The notes under the pieces: model-generated
What the model saw: the letters and a program-made list of their open reading frames with translations, nothing else
What the model was told of the DNA's origin: nothing
Database searches by the model: none
DNA from: an uncultured Opitutia bacterium
GTDB lineage: Bacteria > Verrucomicrobiota > Verrucomicrobiia > Opitutales > Opitutaceae
Assembly: GCA_903900845.1 (NCBI GenBank)
Contig: CAIUOU010000163.1
Span: 1-38,227, forward strand
Direction of reading: 5' to 3'
Length of the DNA stretch: 38,227 bases
Translations under genes and position numbers: made by a program
Shown: positions 8,346-16,169 of the stretch, in pieces
How the letters are laid out: the number at the start of each line of letters is the position of its first letter
Position numbering within the stretch: the stretch's first letter is position 1

Positions 8346-9518
8346 TCAGATTTTGCCGGCCTTGCGGGACTCGACCATGCGGTAGAAGTCGACGAAGAGC
8401 GGGTCGGCGTCGTTGGGCCCGGGAGCGGCCTCCGGGTGATACTGCACGCTGAACACGGGCAGGGTGTTGTGCCGAAGTCCCTCGACCGTCTGGTCGTTGA
8501 GGTTGATCTCGGTGATGCGCGCACCCCGCTGCTCGAGGGATTTCGGGTCGGTCGCGAAGCCGTGGTTCTGGGCGGTGATGGATACGCGCCCGGTCTCGAG
8601 GTTCTTCACCGGCTGGTTCCCGCCGCGGTGGCCGAACTTCAGTTTGAAGGTTTTCCCGCCCAGCGCGTGCGTGAGCATCTGGTGCCCGAGGCAGATGCCG
8701 AACATCGGGAACTCCGGCAGCAGGTTGGTCACGGTGCGGTGGATGTACGGCAGGGCGGACGGATCTCCAGGGCCGTTGGAAAGAAACACGGCGTCCGGCC
8801 GGTGTTCGCGGATCTGCGCGGCCTCGGCGGTGGCGGGAAACACCTGCACCTCGAAGCCGTGGTTCACCAGCTTGCGGTAGATGCTGTACTTCGCGCCGTA
8901 GTCGAAGGCCGCCACGCGGAACTTCCGCGAGGGAACGCCGGGCGCGTTCATCGTTGTTCCCACCGGCAGGTAGGGGGTGTTATGGTTGGAAGGCTCGTCT
9001 GCCTTCCAAAGGTAGGGATCTCGGGTCGTGACTTCCCGCACGTAGTCCGAGCCGGCCATGTCGCGCCAAGAGCGGGCCAGCCGGAGCGCTTCGTCGTCGC
9101 TGATCGGGAGGGTGCTGAGACAGCACTTCATCGCACCGTCGACGCGCAGCTTTTTGGTGAGGGCGCGGGTGTCGATCTCGCTGATCCCCGGGATGCCGTG
9201 GCGGGCGAGATAGTCTTCGAGTGAAAGCCGGCTGCGCCAGTTGCTGACCACCGGGGATAGCTCGCGGACCACGAAGCCGCTCGCCTTGGGCGTCGCCGCC
9301 TCGTTGTCGGCGTCGTTGATGCCGTAATTACCGATCTGCACCGCGGTCATGGTGACGATCTGGCCGAAGTAGGAAGGATCCGTGAGGATCTCCTGATAGC
9401 CTGTCATCGACGTGTTGAACACGCATTCACCCGAAACGGTGGCGGAGCTGCCGAAGGCCCGACCCCGGAAGATCGAGCCGTCTTCGAGGGCGAGAATGGC
9501 GGGCTTGTAAGAGGACAT
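8346..9518 (-). CDS. carA: Carbamoyl-phosphate synthase, small (glutaminase) subunit
   Basis: Releases ammonia from glutamine and channels it to the large subunit for carbamoyl phosphate, feeding arginine and pyrimidine synthesis. The 390 residues match the family. The N-terminal domain shows FNTSMTGYQEILTDPSY. The class I amidotransferase domain carries the nucleophile Cys276 in GICLGHQ and His361/Glu363 in the QYHPEA motif. The large subunit gene carB is not adjacent: the gene upstream is divergent (kamA) and the one downstream is convergent (kdsB), so carA is transcribed alone here. Bases before the ATG show no Shine-Dalgarno motif. Confidence 0.96.
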   Translation of the reverse strand: MSSYKPAILALEDGSIFRGRAFGSSATVSGECVFNTSMTGYQEILTDPSYFGQIVTMTAVQIGNYGINDADNEAATPKASGFVVRELSPVVSNWRSRLSLEDYLARHGIPGISEIDTRALTKKLRVDGAMKCCLSTLPISDDEALRLARSWRDMAGSDYVREVTTRDPYLWKADEPSNHNTPYLPVGTTMNAPGVPSRKFRVAAFDYGAKYSIYRKLVNHGFEVQVFPATAEAAQIREHRPDAVFLSNGPGDPSALPYIHRTVTNLLPEFPMFGICLGHQMLTHALGGKTFKLKFGHRGGNQPVKNLETGRVSITAQNHGFATDPKSLEQRGARITEINLNDQTVEGLRHNTLPVFSVQYHPEAAPGPNDADPLFVDFYRMVESRKAGKI

Positions 9519-9632
9519 TAAAGCCGGACGAAAATGCGTCGGATCACCGCTGCCAAGAGGTTAATTGGCGCGGCGCGTCTTCGCCGCTCCGCGAGGGACG
9601 AGGAAAAATTAGGTGGGGGAAGCGAGGAGCCC

Positions 9633-9659
9633 CACGAAACCCACCAAATGCACGAAACC
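9633..9659. repeat. Tract of three degenerate 9-base units (CACGAAACC type)
   Basis: CACGAAACC occurs at 9633-9641 and again exactly at 9651-9659. The nine bases between (CACCAAATG) fit the same pattern with three changes, giving a strict 9-base period across 27 bases. The tract is in non-coding DNA between carA and kamA. Similar tracts occur at 9866-9892 and 36618-36644. The function is unknown. Confidence 0.6.
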
Positions 9660-9763
9660 GAGCCGGGTGGCCCACGGAAAGCCCTCCTTCGCCCAAGCTG
9701 CAACTGGGGGTATGTACTTAAGACACGGAACAGAAAATCTGGCCTCGAAATGCGCCCGATATA

Positions 9764-9795
9764 CCGCGGCTGCAGCCGCGGATGACGCGGGATGC
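9764..9795. repeat. GC-rich palindrome with flank, copy 1 of a two-copy intergenic repeat
   Basis: CCGCGGCTGCAGCCGCGG at 9764-9781 is a perfect 18-base palindrome. It is followed by a flank ending CGGGATGC (9788-9795). A related arrangement, inverted, sits at 23690-23721: two CCGCGG boxes a similar distance apart and the same CGGGATGC flank. This looks like a REP-type intergenic element. As a plain hairpin it lacks a T-run and is not an obvious terminator. Confidence 0.45.
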
Positions 9796-9865
9796 ACAAG
9801 AAGAAATGACTCCGTCGCGATGCAACCGCTCTTCGTCGGGATGCTGGTTTTCAGGTTCTCCCAGT

Positions 9866-9892
9866 CCTTCGTTTCCTCCGTTTGCTCCTGTT
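9866..9892. repeat. Second tract of three 9-base units (CCTTCGTTT type)
   Basis: CCTTCGTTT (9866-9874) is followed by CCTCCGTTT (9875-9883) and then GCTCCTGTT (9884-9892). The first two differ by one base and the third is more diverged. The tract is pyrimidine-rich on this strand. It lies about 87 bases upstream of the kamA start. Confidence 0.55.
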
Positions 9893-9978
9893 CGCCGGCT
9901 CGGGCCGTTCCGCCGGAATGATTTTCCAGCCCGCCGTTTGACACCGACTGCCCGTTTCCCAACCGTTTGCGTCCGACG

Positions 9979-11175
9979 ATGCCCTATTCCGAAGACCGCG
10001 CCGCCTGGCCCGAGGGCCAGGGTCTCTGGCCACACATCCCGGAGGGCAAGTGGAACGACTGGACCTGGCAGCTCCAGCATCGGATCGCGAGCGTGGCGCA
10101 GCTGGAGGGACTGATGACGCTGACCCCGGAGGAAAAGGCGGGCTGCGAGCAGGCCAACCACAAGCTGGCCCTCGCGATTACCCCGCACTTTTTCAACCTG
10201 ATCGACCGCGACGATCCCGATTGCCCGATTCGGAAGCAGGTGGTGCCGAGGATCAACGAGATGGTCGTCTCGGAGGGTGAGATGCTGGACTCTCTTGGAG
10301 AGGATGAGCACTCACCGGTGCCAGGGCTGGTGCACCGCTATCCGGACCGGGTGCTTTTTCTGGTGACCGATCGCTGCGCGGCCTACTGCCGCTACTGCAC
10401 GCGCAGCCGGCTCGTGTCCAACGCGCAGGACTACAATTTTCATCCCGAGTATGAGCAGGGTCTGCGCTACATCGAGGAGCACCCCGAGGTGCGCGATGTG
10501 CTGCTCTCGGGTGGGGATCCGCTGCTGCTCTCCGACCGCAAGCTGGAGCATCTCATCGCGCGGCTGCGGGCGATTCCGCACGTCGAGTTCATCCGCATCG
10601 GCTCGCGGATCCCGGTTTTTCTGCCCCAGCGCATCACGCCGGAGCTATGCGACATCTTCCGTCGCCATGGGCCGGTCTGGATGAGCATCCATGTGAACCA
10701 CCCGCGGGAGTGCACCGCGGAACTGAAGGCCGCGTGCGAGCGACTGTCGTTCGCCGGGGTGCCGCTGGGCAATCAGAGTGTTCTCCTCCGGGGCATCAAC
10801 GACGACGTCGACGTGATGAAGGCCCTCATGCACCGCCTGCTTCGCATGCGGGTTCGGCCCTATTACCTTTACCAGATGGACCTCATCACCGGCGGCGCCC
10901 ACTTCAAGGCCGACGTGAAGAAAGGCATCGAGATCATCCGCGCCCTGCGCGGGCACACGACAGGCTATGCTGTCCCGCAGTTCGTGATCGATGCCCCCGG
11001 CGGCGGAGGAAAGGTGCCACTCAATCCCGACTACGTGGAAGAGGTGCGGGACGACGGTGTCTTCCTGCGCAACTACGAAGGACGTCTTTTCCGCTACCCG
11101 CTGGTCCCCTCCGCGACCGATGGGGCGATTCCCGCCGCCGCTCCGGAATGGACTCCCGCTTGGGTGGATCGCTGA
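9979..11175 (+). CDS. kamA: KamA-family radical SAM enzyme, probable lysine 2,3-aminomutase
   Basis: Predicted to convert L-lysine to beta-lysine using S-adenosylmethionine, a 4Fe-4S cluster and PLP. The 398 residues include the radical SAM motif CAAYCRYC (Cys133, Cys137, Cys140). The PLP lysine is in DAPGGGGK. The two aspartates that bind the lysine side-chain amine in the clostridial enzyme have counterparts in YQMDL and VIDAPGG, which favours free lysine as substrate. The ATG at 9979 is preferred; a TTG four codons upstream (9967) is possible. No lysine-fermentation genes, beta-lysine acetyltransferase or EF-P gene is adjacent. Shorter EpmB proteins that modify EF-P are the main alternative; the length argues against that. 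Confidence 0.88.
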   Translation: MPYSEDRAAWPEGQGLWPHIPEGKWNDWTWQLQHRIASVAQLEGLMTLTPEEKAGCEQANHKLALAITPHFFNLIDRDDPDCPIRKQVVPRINEMVVSEGEMLDSLGEDEHSPVPGLVHRYPDRVLFLVTDRCAAYCRYCTRSRLVSNAQDYNFHPEYEQGLRYIEEHPEVRDVLLSGGDPLLLSDRKLEHLIARLRAIPHVEFIRIGSRIPVFLPQRITPELCDIFRRHGPVWMSIHVNHPRECTAELKAACERLSFAGVPLGNQSVLLRGINDDVDVMKALMHRLLRMRVRPYYLYQMDLITGGAHFKADVKKGIEIIRALRGHTTGYAVPQFVIDAPGGGGKVPLNPDYVEEVRDDGVFLRNYEGRLFRYPLVPSATDGAIPAAAPEWTPAWVDR

Positions 11176-11241
11176 AAGCCCCCATTCGGGTCCGCGGAGA
11201 TTGACCCCGGGAGGCGCCAGGGCCTGGCCTGGCAAAGACTC

Positions 11242-11478
11242 TCAGGCCCCGCGCTTGGACTTCGGCGGGGAATCGCGCCGGTCCAACTCATCCAGACGCT
11301 GGAGAATCTTCTCCTGGATCTCGCGGGTCAGGCGGGCGTCGGGTTGCAGCAAATCCTCGCGGATGAGCGCCTGAACATAGCCCGACACGGAAAGGCCTCG
11401 CTCCGCAGCCCGCCCCTTGGCCTTGGCGAGCAATTGAGGCGGGAACGAGATTCCTTGGGTCGTGTTTTCGCGAGGCAT
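11242..11478 (-). CDS. Small ribbon-helix-helix (CopG/Arc-like) DNA-binding protein
   Basis: 78 residues. The N-terminal part (about residues 7-42) has the ribbon-helix-helix layout: a short beta strand around GISFPPQL, a helix through AKAKGRAAERG, and a second helix after the turn LSVSGYVQALIRE. The tail is basic (PPKSKRGA). Such proteins act as small repressors or as antitoxins. No toxin-like frame is found directly beside it, so it is a lone regulator candidate. The ATG at 11478 is used; a TTG just before it would add one residue. It converges on kamA. Confidence 0.7.
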   Translation of the reverse strand: MPRENTTQGISFPPQLLAKAKGRAAERGLSVSGYVQALIREDLLQPDARLTREIQEKILQRLDELDRRDSPPKSKRGA

Positions 11479-11612
11479 CAACCATCATGTAATCGCTTGT
11501 AAGAGCCCCGGCAAAACTTCCTTGCGGAATTACTGCCACCCGTAGGCACTCCATTGCGCGGCCCTCCGGCCGCTGTTCTTGGTCTCCGTCGCTTAGCGTC
11601 TCGAGGTCGACC

Positions 11613-14600
11613 TCAGCGCAGGTTTTTCAAGTGGGCTAAAAGATCGGTGACCTGCTCCCCGGGCATGGCCTCCAGCAGGCCCTCTGGCATGAGTGATCGG
11701 CGCAGGTACGCGGATTCGCGGATCTCGCCGCGTGGCAACGTGCGATCGGCGGAGCCGGGTGGTCGGAGCACGATGGCGTCGGCGCGCTCCTCCGCGAGGA
11801 AGCCCTCGTGCACCGTTCCATCCCGGGCGACCACGCGGTAGGTGCGGTAGGCGCTCTCCATCGCCGCGCTCGGGGTCAGGAGGTTGCGCAGCAGTGCCTC
11901 TACGCCTGTCAGTCCCACCCCATCGAGGGCGGGGCCAATCTGTCCGCCTTTGCCGCCTTGTTGATGGCAGGCGAGGCAGGAGGCGGCAAAGAGTTCACGG
12001 CCGCGCTCGGCGTTGCCGCGGGCGTTGGCAAGCATGCGGTAACGTTTGAATTTTTCCTCCTGCGCGGCGGCCTCCGCCGGGGTGAGCAGAGCGGGGACGT
12101 CGGTGACGCGTTCGGTGCGTGCCGCGCCGTGCAGCTTTCCCCAGTCGGCACCGGCAAAAACCCGGGCCAGCCCCGCGGGACGAGCTGGGTCGGCCGCATG
12201 TGTGCGATCGAACGAAGCGCGGATTTCCGACGCCGAGCGAGCTTCGCTCCAGACCTTGAATTCCGCGATCCAGCCTGCGGTGCCTCCACCGCTGGGAGAG
12301 GTGCGGCCGAGATCGAGCCCGGTGTAGTCGCGGGTGTCGGTCCTGGTGCCGGTCGCGTCCAACTCGCCGTTGACGTAGATGCGAAAAACCCCGGTGGCGT
12401 CGCGCGTGAGCGCGCAATGCGTCCAGACGCCCGGCGTGACCTTGCGGCGCGCCACGACGACGTCCCGTAGCTCGCCGCCCAGCCAAAGGCGCAGCTGGCC
12501 ATTGGCGAAATTCAGGTCAAAGCGGCCCGGCGCCGCGAGCAGGCCGTCATGATTGGAGATCGGAGCCTCGAACTTAACCCACGCCTCCACCGTGAAGGCG
12601 CCCTTCAGGGTGAGCTGGGTCGCAACATAGTCGGCGTCGGCACCGCCCAGACGCAGCACCTGGAGTCCCTCCGCGCCGAGCTTGGCGGCCAGCGCGGCGA
12701 GGTCGGTATCGTCGGGGCGCAGGAGCCGCAGGCGTTCCAGCGTCACGGATCCGATGTCTCCCGCGGGGATTTGTCCCGCCTTCAGCTGCGCCGCCACGGC
12801 GGCGGCTCCGGCCGGCGAGCGGGAAAGCTGGTCGAGCGCCCGCCCGCGGGCCTCGACGCTGAGCGCCGGCAGAAGCCGCACCAGCGTGACGGGACCGGCG
12901 GGGTCGCGGGTGCCGGCGAGGGCGGCGATAAGCTCGTCGGTGACCGGCGCGGCGGATTTTTTCTGGAGGATTTCCTCGAATGTTTCGGCGAGACCCTCGC
13001 CCATCTCGCGCAAGGCGCGCAGCGCGGCGAGCGACGCGGGGGTGCGGCCGGCCCCCTTTTGCACCAGCCGGTCGAGTGGATCCGCGAGCTGTTTCAAGCG
13101 GAAGGCACCCGCGACTTCGGCGCCGAGAATCACGTCGGAAGATTGCGGGGAAGACAGGAGTTTCCCCGCCGCGGCGGCGAGCTCGGGGGCCAACGGCGCG
13201 GCGTCGATGCTGGTACGGATGGCGAGGAGCGCGCGAAGGACGGACGCCCGCGTGGTTTCCCCGGACAGCGCGGAGGCGAGCACCTCGCGCACGGCGGGAT
13301 CACCGAAGTGCGCGGCAAGCACGCGGATCTCCTCGTCGTTGAGCGCGCGCCCCAGCGCTCCGGAAATACGCGCCAGCCCCGCAGCGGCGTCGCGGCCGCC
13401 CAGAGCAAGGGTCGTGAGCACGCGGTTCTCGATCGGCAGCGCACGGCCGGCAGGCGAGTCCAGCAGGGCGCGCGTGGCGGCGGGATTCCGCTCCATCGCC
13501 CAGCGCGCGAGGTAGCGTTCGAAGTCCCTTTCGTAGCGGTCCCACTCTCCGGCTTCGGTGCCAAGACGCCCGGCCCCGAGCCGGGCGGCGATTGCCATCG
13601 CCCGCGGGCCCGCACCCGTCACGTGCCGGAGGGCGTCGCCGACGGCGGCCCGCACCGCGGGATGGGGATCGTTGGCGAGCGGGGCGGCGATCCGGAGAAA
13701 AACATCCTCGCCGCTTTTGCCCGCGAGGCGGGCGGCCTCACGCCGCGGCGCGGGATCGGGTTCCGCCGCGAGTGCGGCGAGCAGCGCCGGCTCGGGATCG
13801 CGTAGACCCTCGAGGGCCCACAGCGCGGCGAGGCGGCGGTCCATCGGGGCCTGGCGGTCGGTGGCGAGGCGGGTGAGTTCCGGGGCGAGTCCGCTGGCGC
13901 GGCGGTCGGTGACCTCGAGCCAGGCAAGACGCGAGACGAGCGCGTTGGGATGGCCGAGCTGCGCGACGAGTTCGTGGTCGCTCAGCTTCGTGAGGTCGGG
14001 CGGAGCGATCCGAGGCTGGTCGCGGTGGCGCACCCGCCAGATGCGGCCGCGGGACTTATCGCGGTCGGGGTGGGTTCGGGGGACCTCGTTGTGCGAGATG
14101 ATGCGGTTGTACCAGTCGACGATGTAGAGGGCGCCGTCAGGCCCGAAGGCGATCGCGATCGGGCGGAACCAGCGGTCGTCGGTGCTGAGGAAATCGGGAC
14201 CCTTGGCGTAGCGGTAGCGCGGCCCGTCGGGCGTGGCCGTGACGATCTGGATCGCGCCGGTGATCGGATTGGCAAGGTAGAATGCTCTCGTGCCGGAGGC
14301 GGTTTCGCCGGCGGGCGCGCGGAAGCGGCCGTCGCGGTCCTCCGCCAGCGCGAGGCCGCTCAGGCCGGTGCCGCCCATCTGGGCGGGCGCGAGCGGCGCT
14401 GGCATGAGCGGCTGGTACGGGCGGAGAAGATCCTTGGATCCGGTGCGCACCCAGATGCCGGGGGCGTAGGGAATGACCGGGTAGCCCTGGTCGTTGGCCT
14501 CCTGCAGAAACGTCTCGCCCTCGCGGCTGGTGACGAGGCCCCAGATGTTGTTGGGTCCGGCGGTGAGGCTCTCGAAGGCGGAACCGTCCGGCCGGAAGCG

Positions 14601-15995
14601 GGCGAGCTTGCATTGGTCGAACGGCACCTCGGCGGTTCCGTCGGCGAAGGGCTGGCCGTCGGGGCGTCTCACTTTGGAGTAGTTGAAGAGCCCTTGGGCG
14701 ACGAAGATCCAGCCGCCCGGTTGGCGGAGAAACTGGTGCGGGAACAGGTGAGAGTCCTGCGTGCCGAAACCAGTGAGGACCACCTCGTGACGTTCGGCGC
14801 GGCCGTCGCCGTCGGTATCGCGGTAGAGGCGGATGTCGGGCCCGTACTGCACCAGCGCGCCGTCGCGCCACGGCTGCATCCCGAGCGGCATCACCAGCCC
14901 GTCGGCGAACACCCGCGGCGGACCTGGCGACGCGGCGTGCGGCTCGTCGAACACCACCACGCGATCGCGGCCGCCGCGGGCGAAGAGCGCGTCGGACTCC
15001 GCCTTGTTCTCGTTGGCGTCGACCGGGTATTCGAGCGCCGTCATCGACCAGAGCCGCATGCGGGCGTCCCAGGAGAGGCCGATGAACTTCCCGATGCCCG
15101 GCGACTCGGCGGCGACGAGCTCGACCTCGAAACCCTCGGGCACGCGGAACGAAGCGCGCTGCCGCTCGGGACTCAACGGATCGGTGCCCATCGCGTTGTA
15201 GCTGATGTCGCGGCCGGTCTTCGTCGCCGCGGCGGTCTTGGCCGCCGGCGCGGGGGTCGGGGCCACGGGGGCGGAGGAGGCGGATTTCTTCTTGGCGTTC
15301 TTCTCCTTCGGCGACGGCGGTGGCGGCAGGCCGACCTGCGCCCAGGTGACGGCGCCCGGAGTGGGGGGCAGTTCCTCGATGACGACGTCCTTCACCTGCA
15401 CGAGGGCCATACCGCCGCTGTGGATCTGGAGGCCGAGCAGGCCGTCGGCGGCGATGCGCGGCTCGGTCTCGGCGTAGTCGAGGGCGGGCACGCCGTTGAT
15501 CCAGGAGCGGATGCGCGGGCCCTCGGCGCGGATGCGGTATTCGTTCCAGTCGTCCTTGCGCACGGCGGCGGTGACCGCGGCCGCGTCGCGCGGCTCGGCT
15601 ATCACGCGGCGGCGGCGCGACTCGTCGTAGAGCTTGCCCCACCAGCCCTCGCCGGCGTCCACCTGGTAGCCGGCCATCTCGGTGTGGTTGGGGACGCGGA
15701 GGCTGCGGATCTGGACGCCGCTGTTGATCATGCCGGTGTTGGGCACGCCGGTGAGCTTGATCCGCAGGCGCAGATCGAAGTTCTGGAACGAGCGCGCGTG
15801 GGTGAGGAAGAAATTGCGCGGTACCTTCTCGGTGAGGGAGCCGCCGGTGAGGCAGCCGTCCTGGACGCGCCACCACTTCAGGTCGCCGTCCCAACCGGCG
15901 AGGGATTTGCCGTCGAACAACGTTTCCGGCGCGGCGCGGAGCGCCGCGGTGAGCACAAACAGGGCCGTGAGGCCGCGGAGGGCACTGGTCTTCAT
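11613..15995 (-). CDS. Secreted multidomain fusion: DUF1080 - PVC-type dehydrogenase propeller - HEAT-like repeats - LamG - cytochrome c
   Basis: A 1460-residue exported protein with signal peptide MKTSALRGLTALFVLTAALRA. Rough domain order: DUF1080/3-keto-disaccharide hydrolase fold, residues 24-215 (opens TLFDGKSLAGWDGDLKWW); Pro/Ala/Lys linker 215-265; PVC-type membrane-bound dehydrogenase propeller 280-660 (VPEGFEVELVAAESPG, YRDTDGDGRAERHEV, FGPDGALYIVDWYNR); Ala-rich HEAT-like helices 665-1070; LamG/concanavalin-like jelly roll about 1090-1250; cytochrome c module with CLACH near residue 1340. The likely role is to bind, cleave or oxidise a carbohydrate outside the cytoplasm and pass electrons to the haem. 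The open frame extends 19 codons upstream, but the signal peptide fixes the start at 15995. It is divergent from the TonB receptor with 174 bases between starts, suggesting joint regulation. Substrate unknown. Confidence 0.85.
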   Translation of the reverse strand: MKTSALRGLTALFVLTAALRAAPETLFDGKSLAGWDGDLKWWRVQDGCLTGGSLTEKVPRNFFLTHARSFQNFDLRLRIKLTGVPNTGMINSGVQIRSLRVPNHTEMAGYQVDAGEGWWGKLYDESRRRRVIAEPRDAAAVTAAVRKDDWNEYRIRAEGPRIRSWINGVPALDYAETEPRIAADGLLGLQIHSGGMALVQVKDVVIEELPPTPGAVTWAQVGLPPPPSPKEKNAKKKSASSAPVAPTPAPAAKTAAATKTGRDISYNAMGTDPLSPERQRASFRVPEGFEVELVAAESPGIGKFIGLSWDARMRLWSMTALEYPVDANENKAESDALFARGGRDRVVVFDEPHAASPGPPRVFADGLVMPLGMQPWRDGALVQYGPDIRLYRDTDGDGRAERHEVVLTGFGTQDSHLFPHQFLRQPGGWIFVAQGLFNYSKVRRPDGQPFADGTAEVPFDQCKLARFRPDGSAFESLTAGPNNIWGLVTSREGETFLQEANDQGYPVIPYAPGIWVRTGSKDLLRPYQPLMPAPLAPAQMGGTGLSGLALAEDRDGRFRAPAGETASGTRAFYLANPITGAIQIVTATPDGPRYRYAKGPDFLSTDDRWFRPIAIAFGPDGALYIVDWYNRIISHNEVPRTHPDRDKSRGRIWRVRHRDQPRIAPPDLTKLSDHELVAQLGHPNALVSRLAWLEVTDRRASGLAPELTRLATDRQAPMDRRLAALWALEGLRDPEPALLAALAAEPDPAPRREAARLAGKSGEDVFLRIAAPLANDPHPAVRAAVGDALRHVTGAGPRAMAIAARLGAGRLGTEAGEWDRYERDFERYLARWAMERNPAATRALLDSPAGRALPIENRVLTTLALGGRDAAAGLARISGALGRALNDEEIRVLAAHFGDPAVREVLASALSGETTRASVLRALLAIRTSIDAAPLAPELAAAAGKLLSSPQSSDVILGAEVAGAFRLKQLADPLDRLVQKGAGRTPASLAALRALREMGEGLAETFEEILQKKSAAPVTDELIAALAGTRDPAGPVTLVRLLPALSVEARGRALDQLSRSPAGAAAVAAQLKAGQIPAGDIGSVTLERLRLLRPDDTDLAALAAKLGAEGLQVLRLGGADADYVATQLTLKGAFTVEAWVKFEAPISNHDGLLAAPGRFDLNFANGQLRLWLGGELRDVVVARRKVTPGVWTHCALTRDATGVFRIYVNGELDATGTRTDTRDYTGLDLGRTSPSGGGTAGWIAEFKVWSEARSASEIRASFDRTHAADPARPAGLARVFAGADWGKLHGAARTERVTDVPALLTPAEAAAQEEKFKRYRMLANARGNAERGRELFAASCLACHQQGGKGGQIGPALDGVGLTGVEALLRNLLTPSAAMESAYRTYRVVARDGTVHEGFLAEERADAIVLRPPGSADRTLPRGEIRESAYLRRSLMPEGLLEAMPGEQVTDLLAHLKNLR

Positions 15996-16169
15996 GGGGT
16001 GCGCCAAGCGTGGGCCCACGTCCGCGCGGGGAAAGGCGGAAAGTTTCCGCATGGTTCCACGGCCGATTTTTCAACTGAGGCTGGCCTCGCGGCGCGGACC
16101 GGCCCTCAATTCCCGGGCCCGCTTCCGCCGCGCGCGGGCCTCCGTCCAAAACCCAGCGGCGACCAAGCC

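Larger units (their letters stand above)
9519..9978. other. Intergenic region between divergent carA and kamA, rich in short repeats
   Basis: 460 bases with no convincing coding frame. It should hold promoters for both flanking genes, but no clear -35/-10 pair stands out. It contains two tracts of three 9-base units (9633-9659 and 9666-9692 as revised by unit position 9866-9892 for the second) and an 18-base perfect palindrome at 9764-9781; each is listed separately. Confidence 0.6.

Noticed and set aside
13950-16169. A 740-codon open frame joined upstream to the TonB receptor
   Set aside because: It is antisense to the DUF1080-dehydrogenase fusion, and its translation lacks domains. The receptor has a clear signal peptide starting at 16170. 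Long antisense frames are expected with strong G/C third-position bias.
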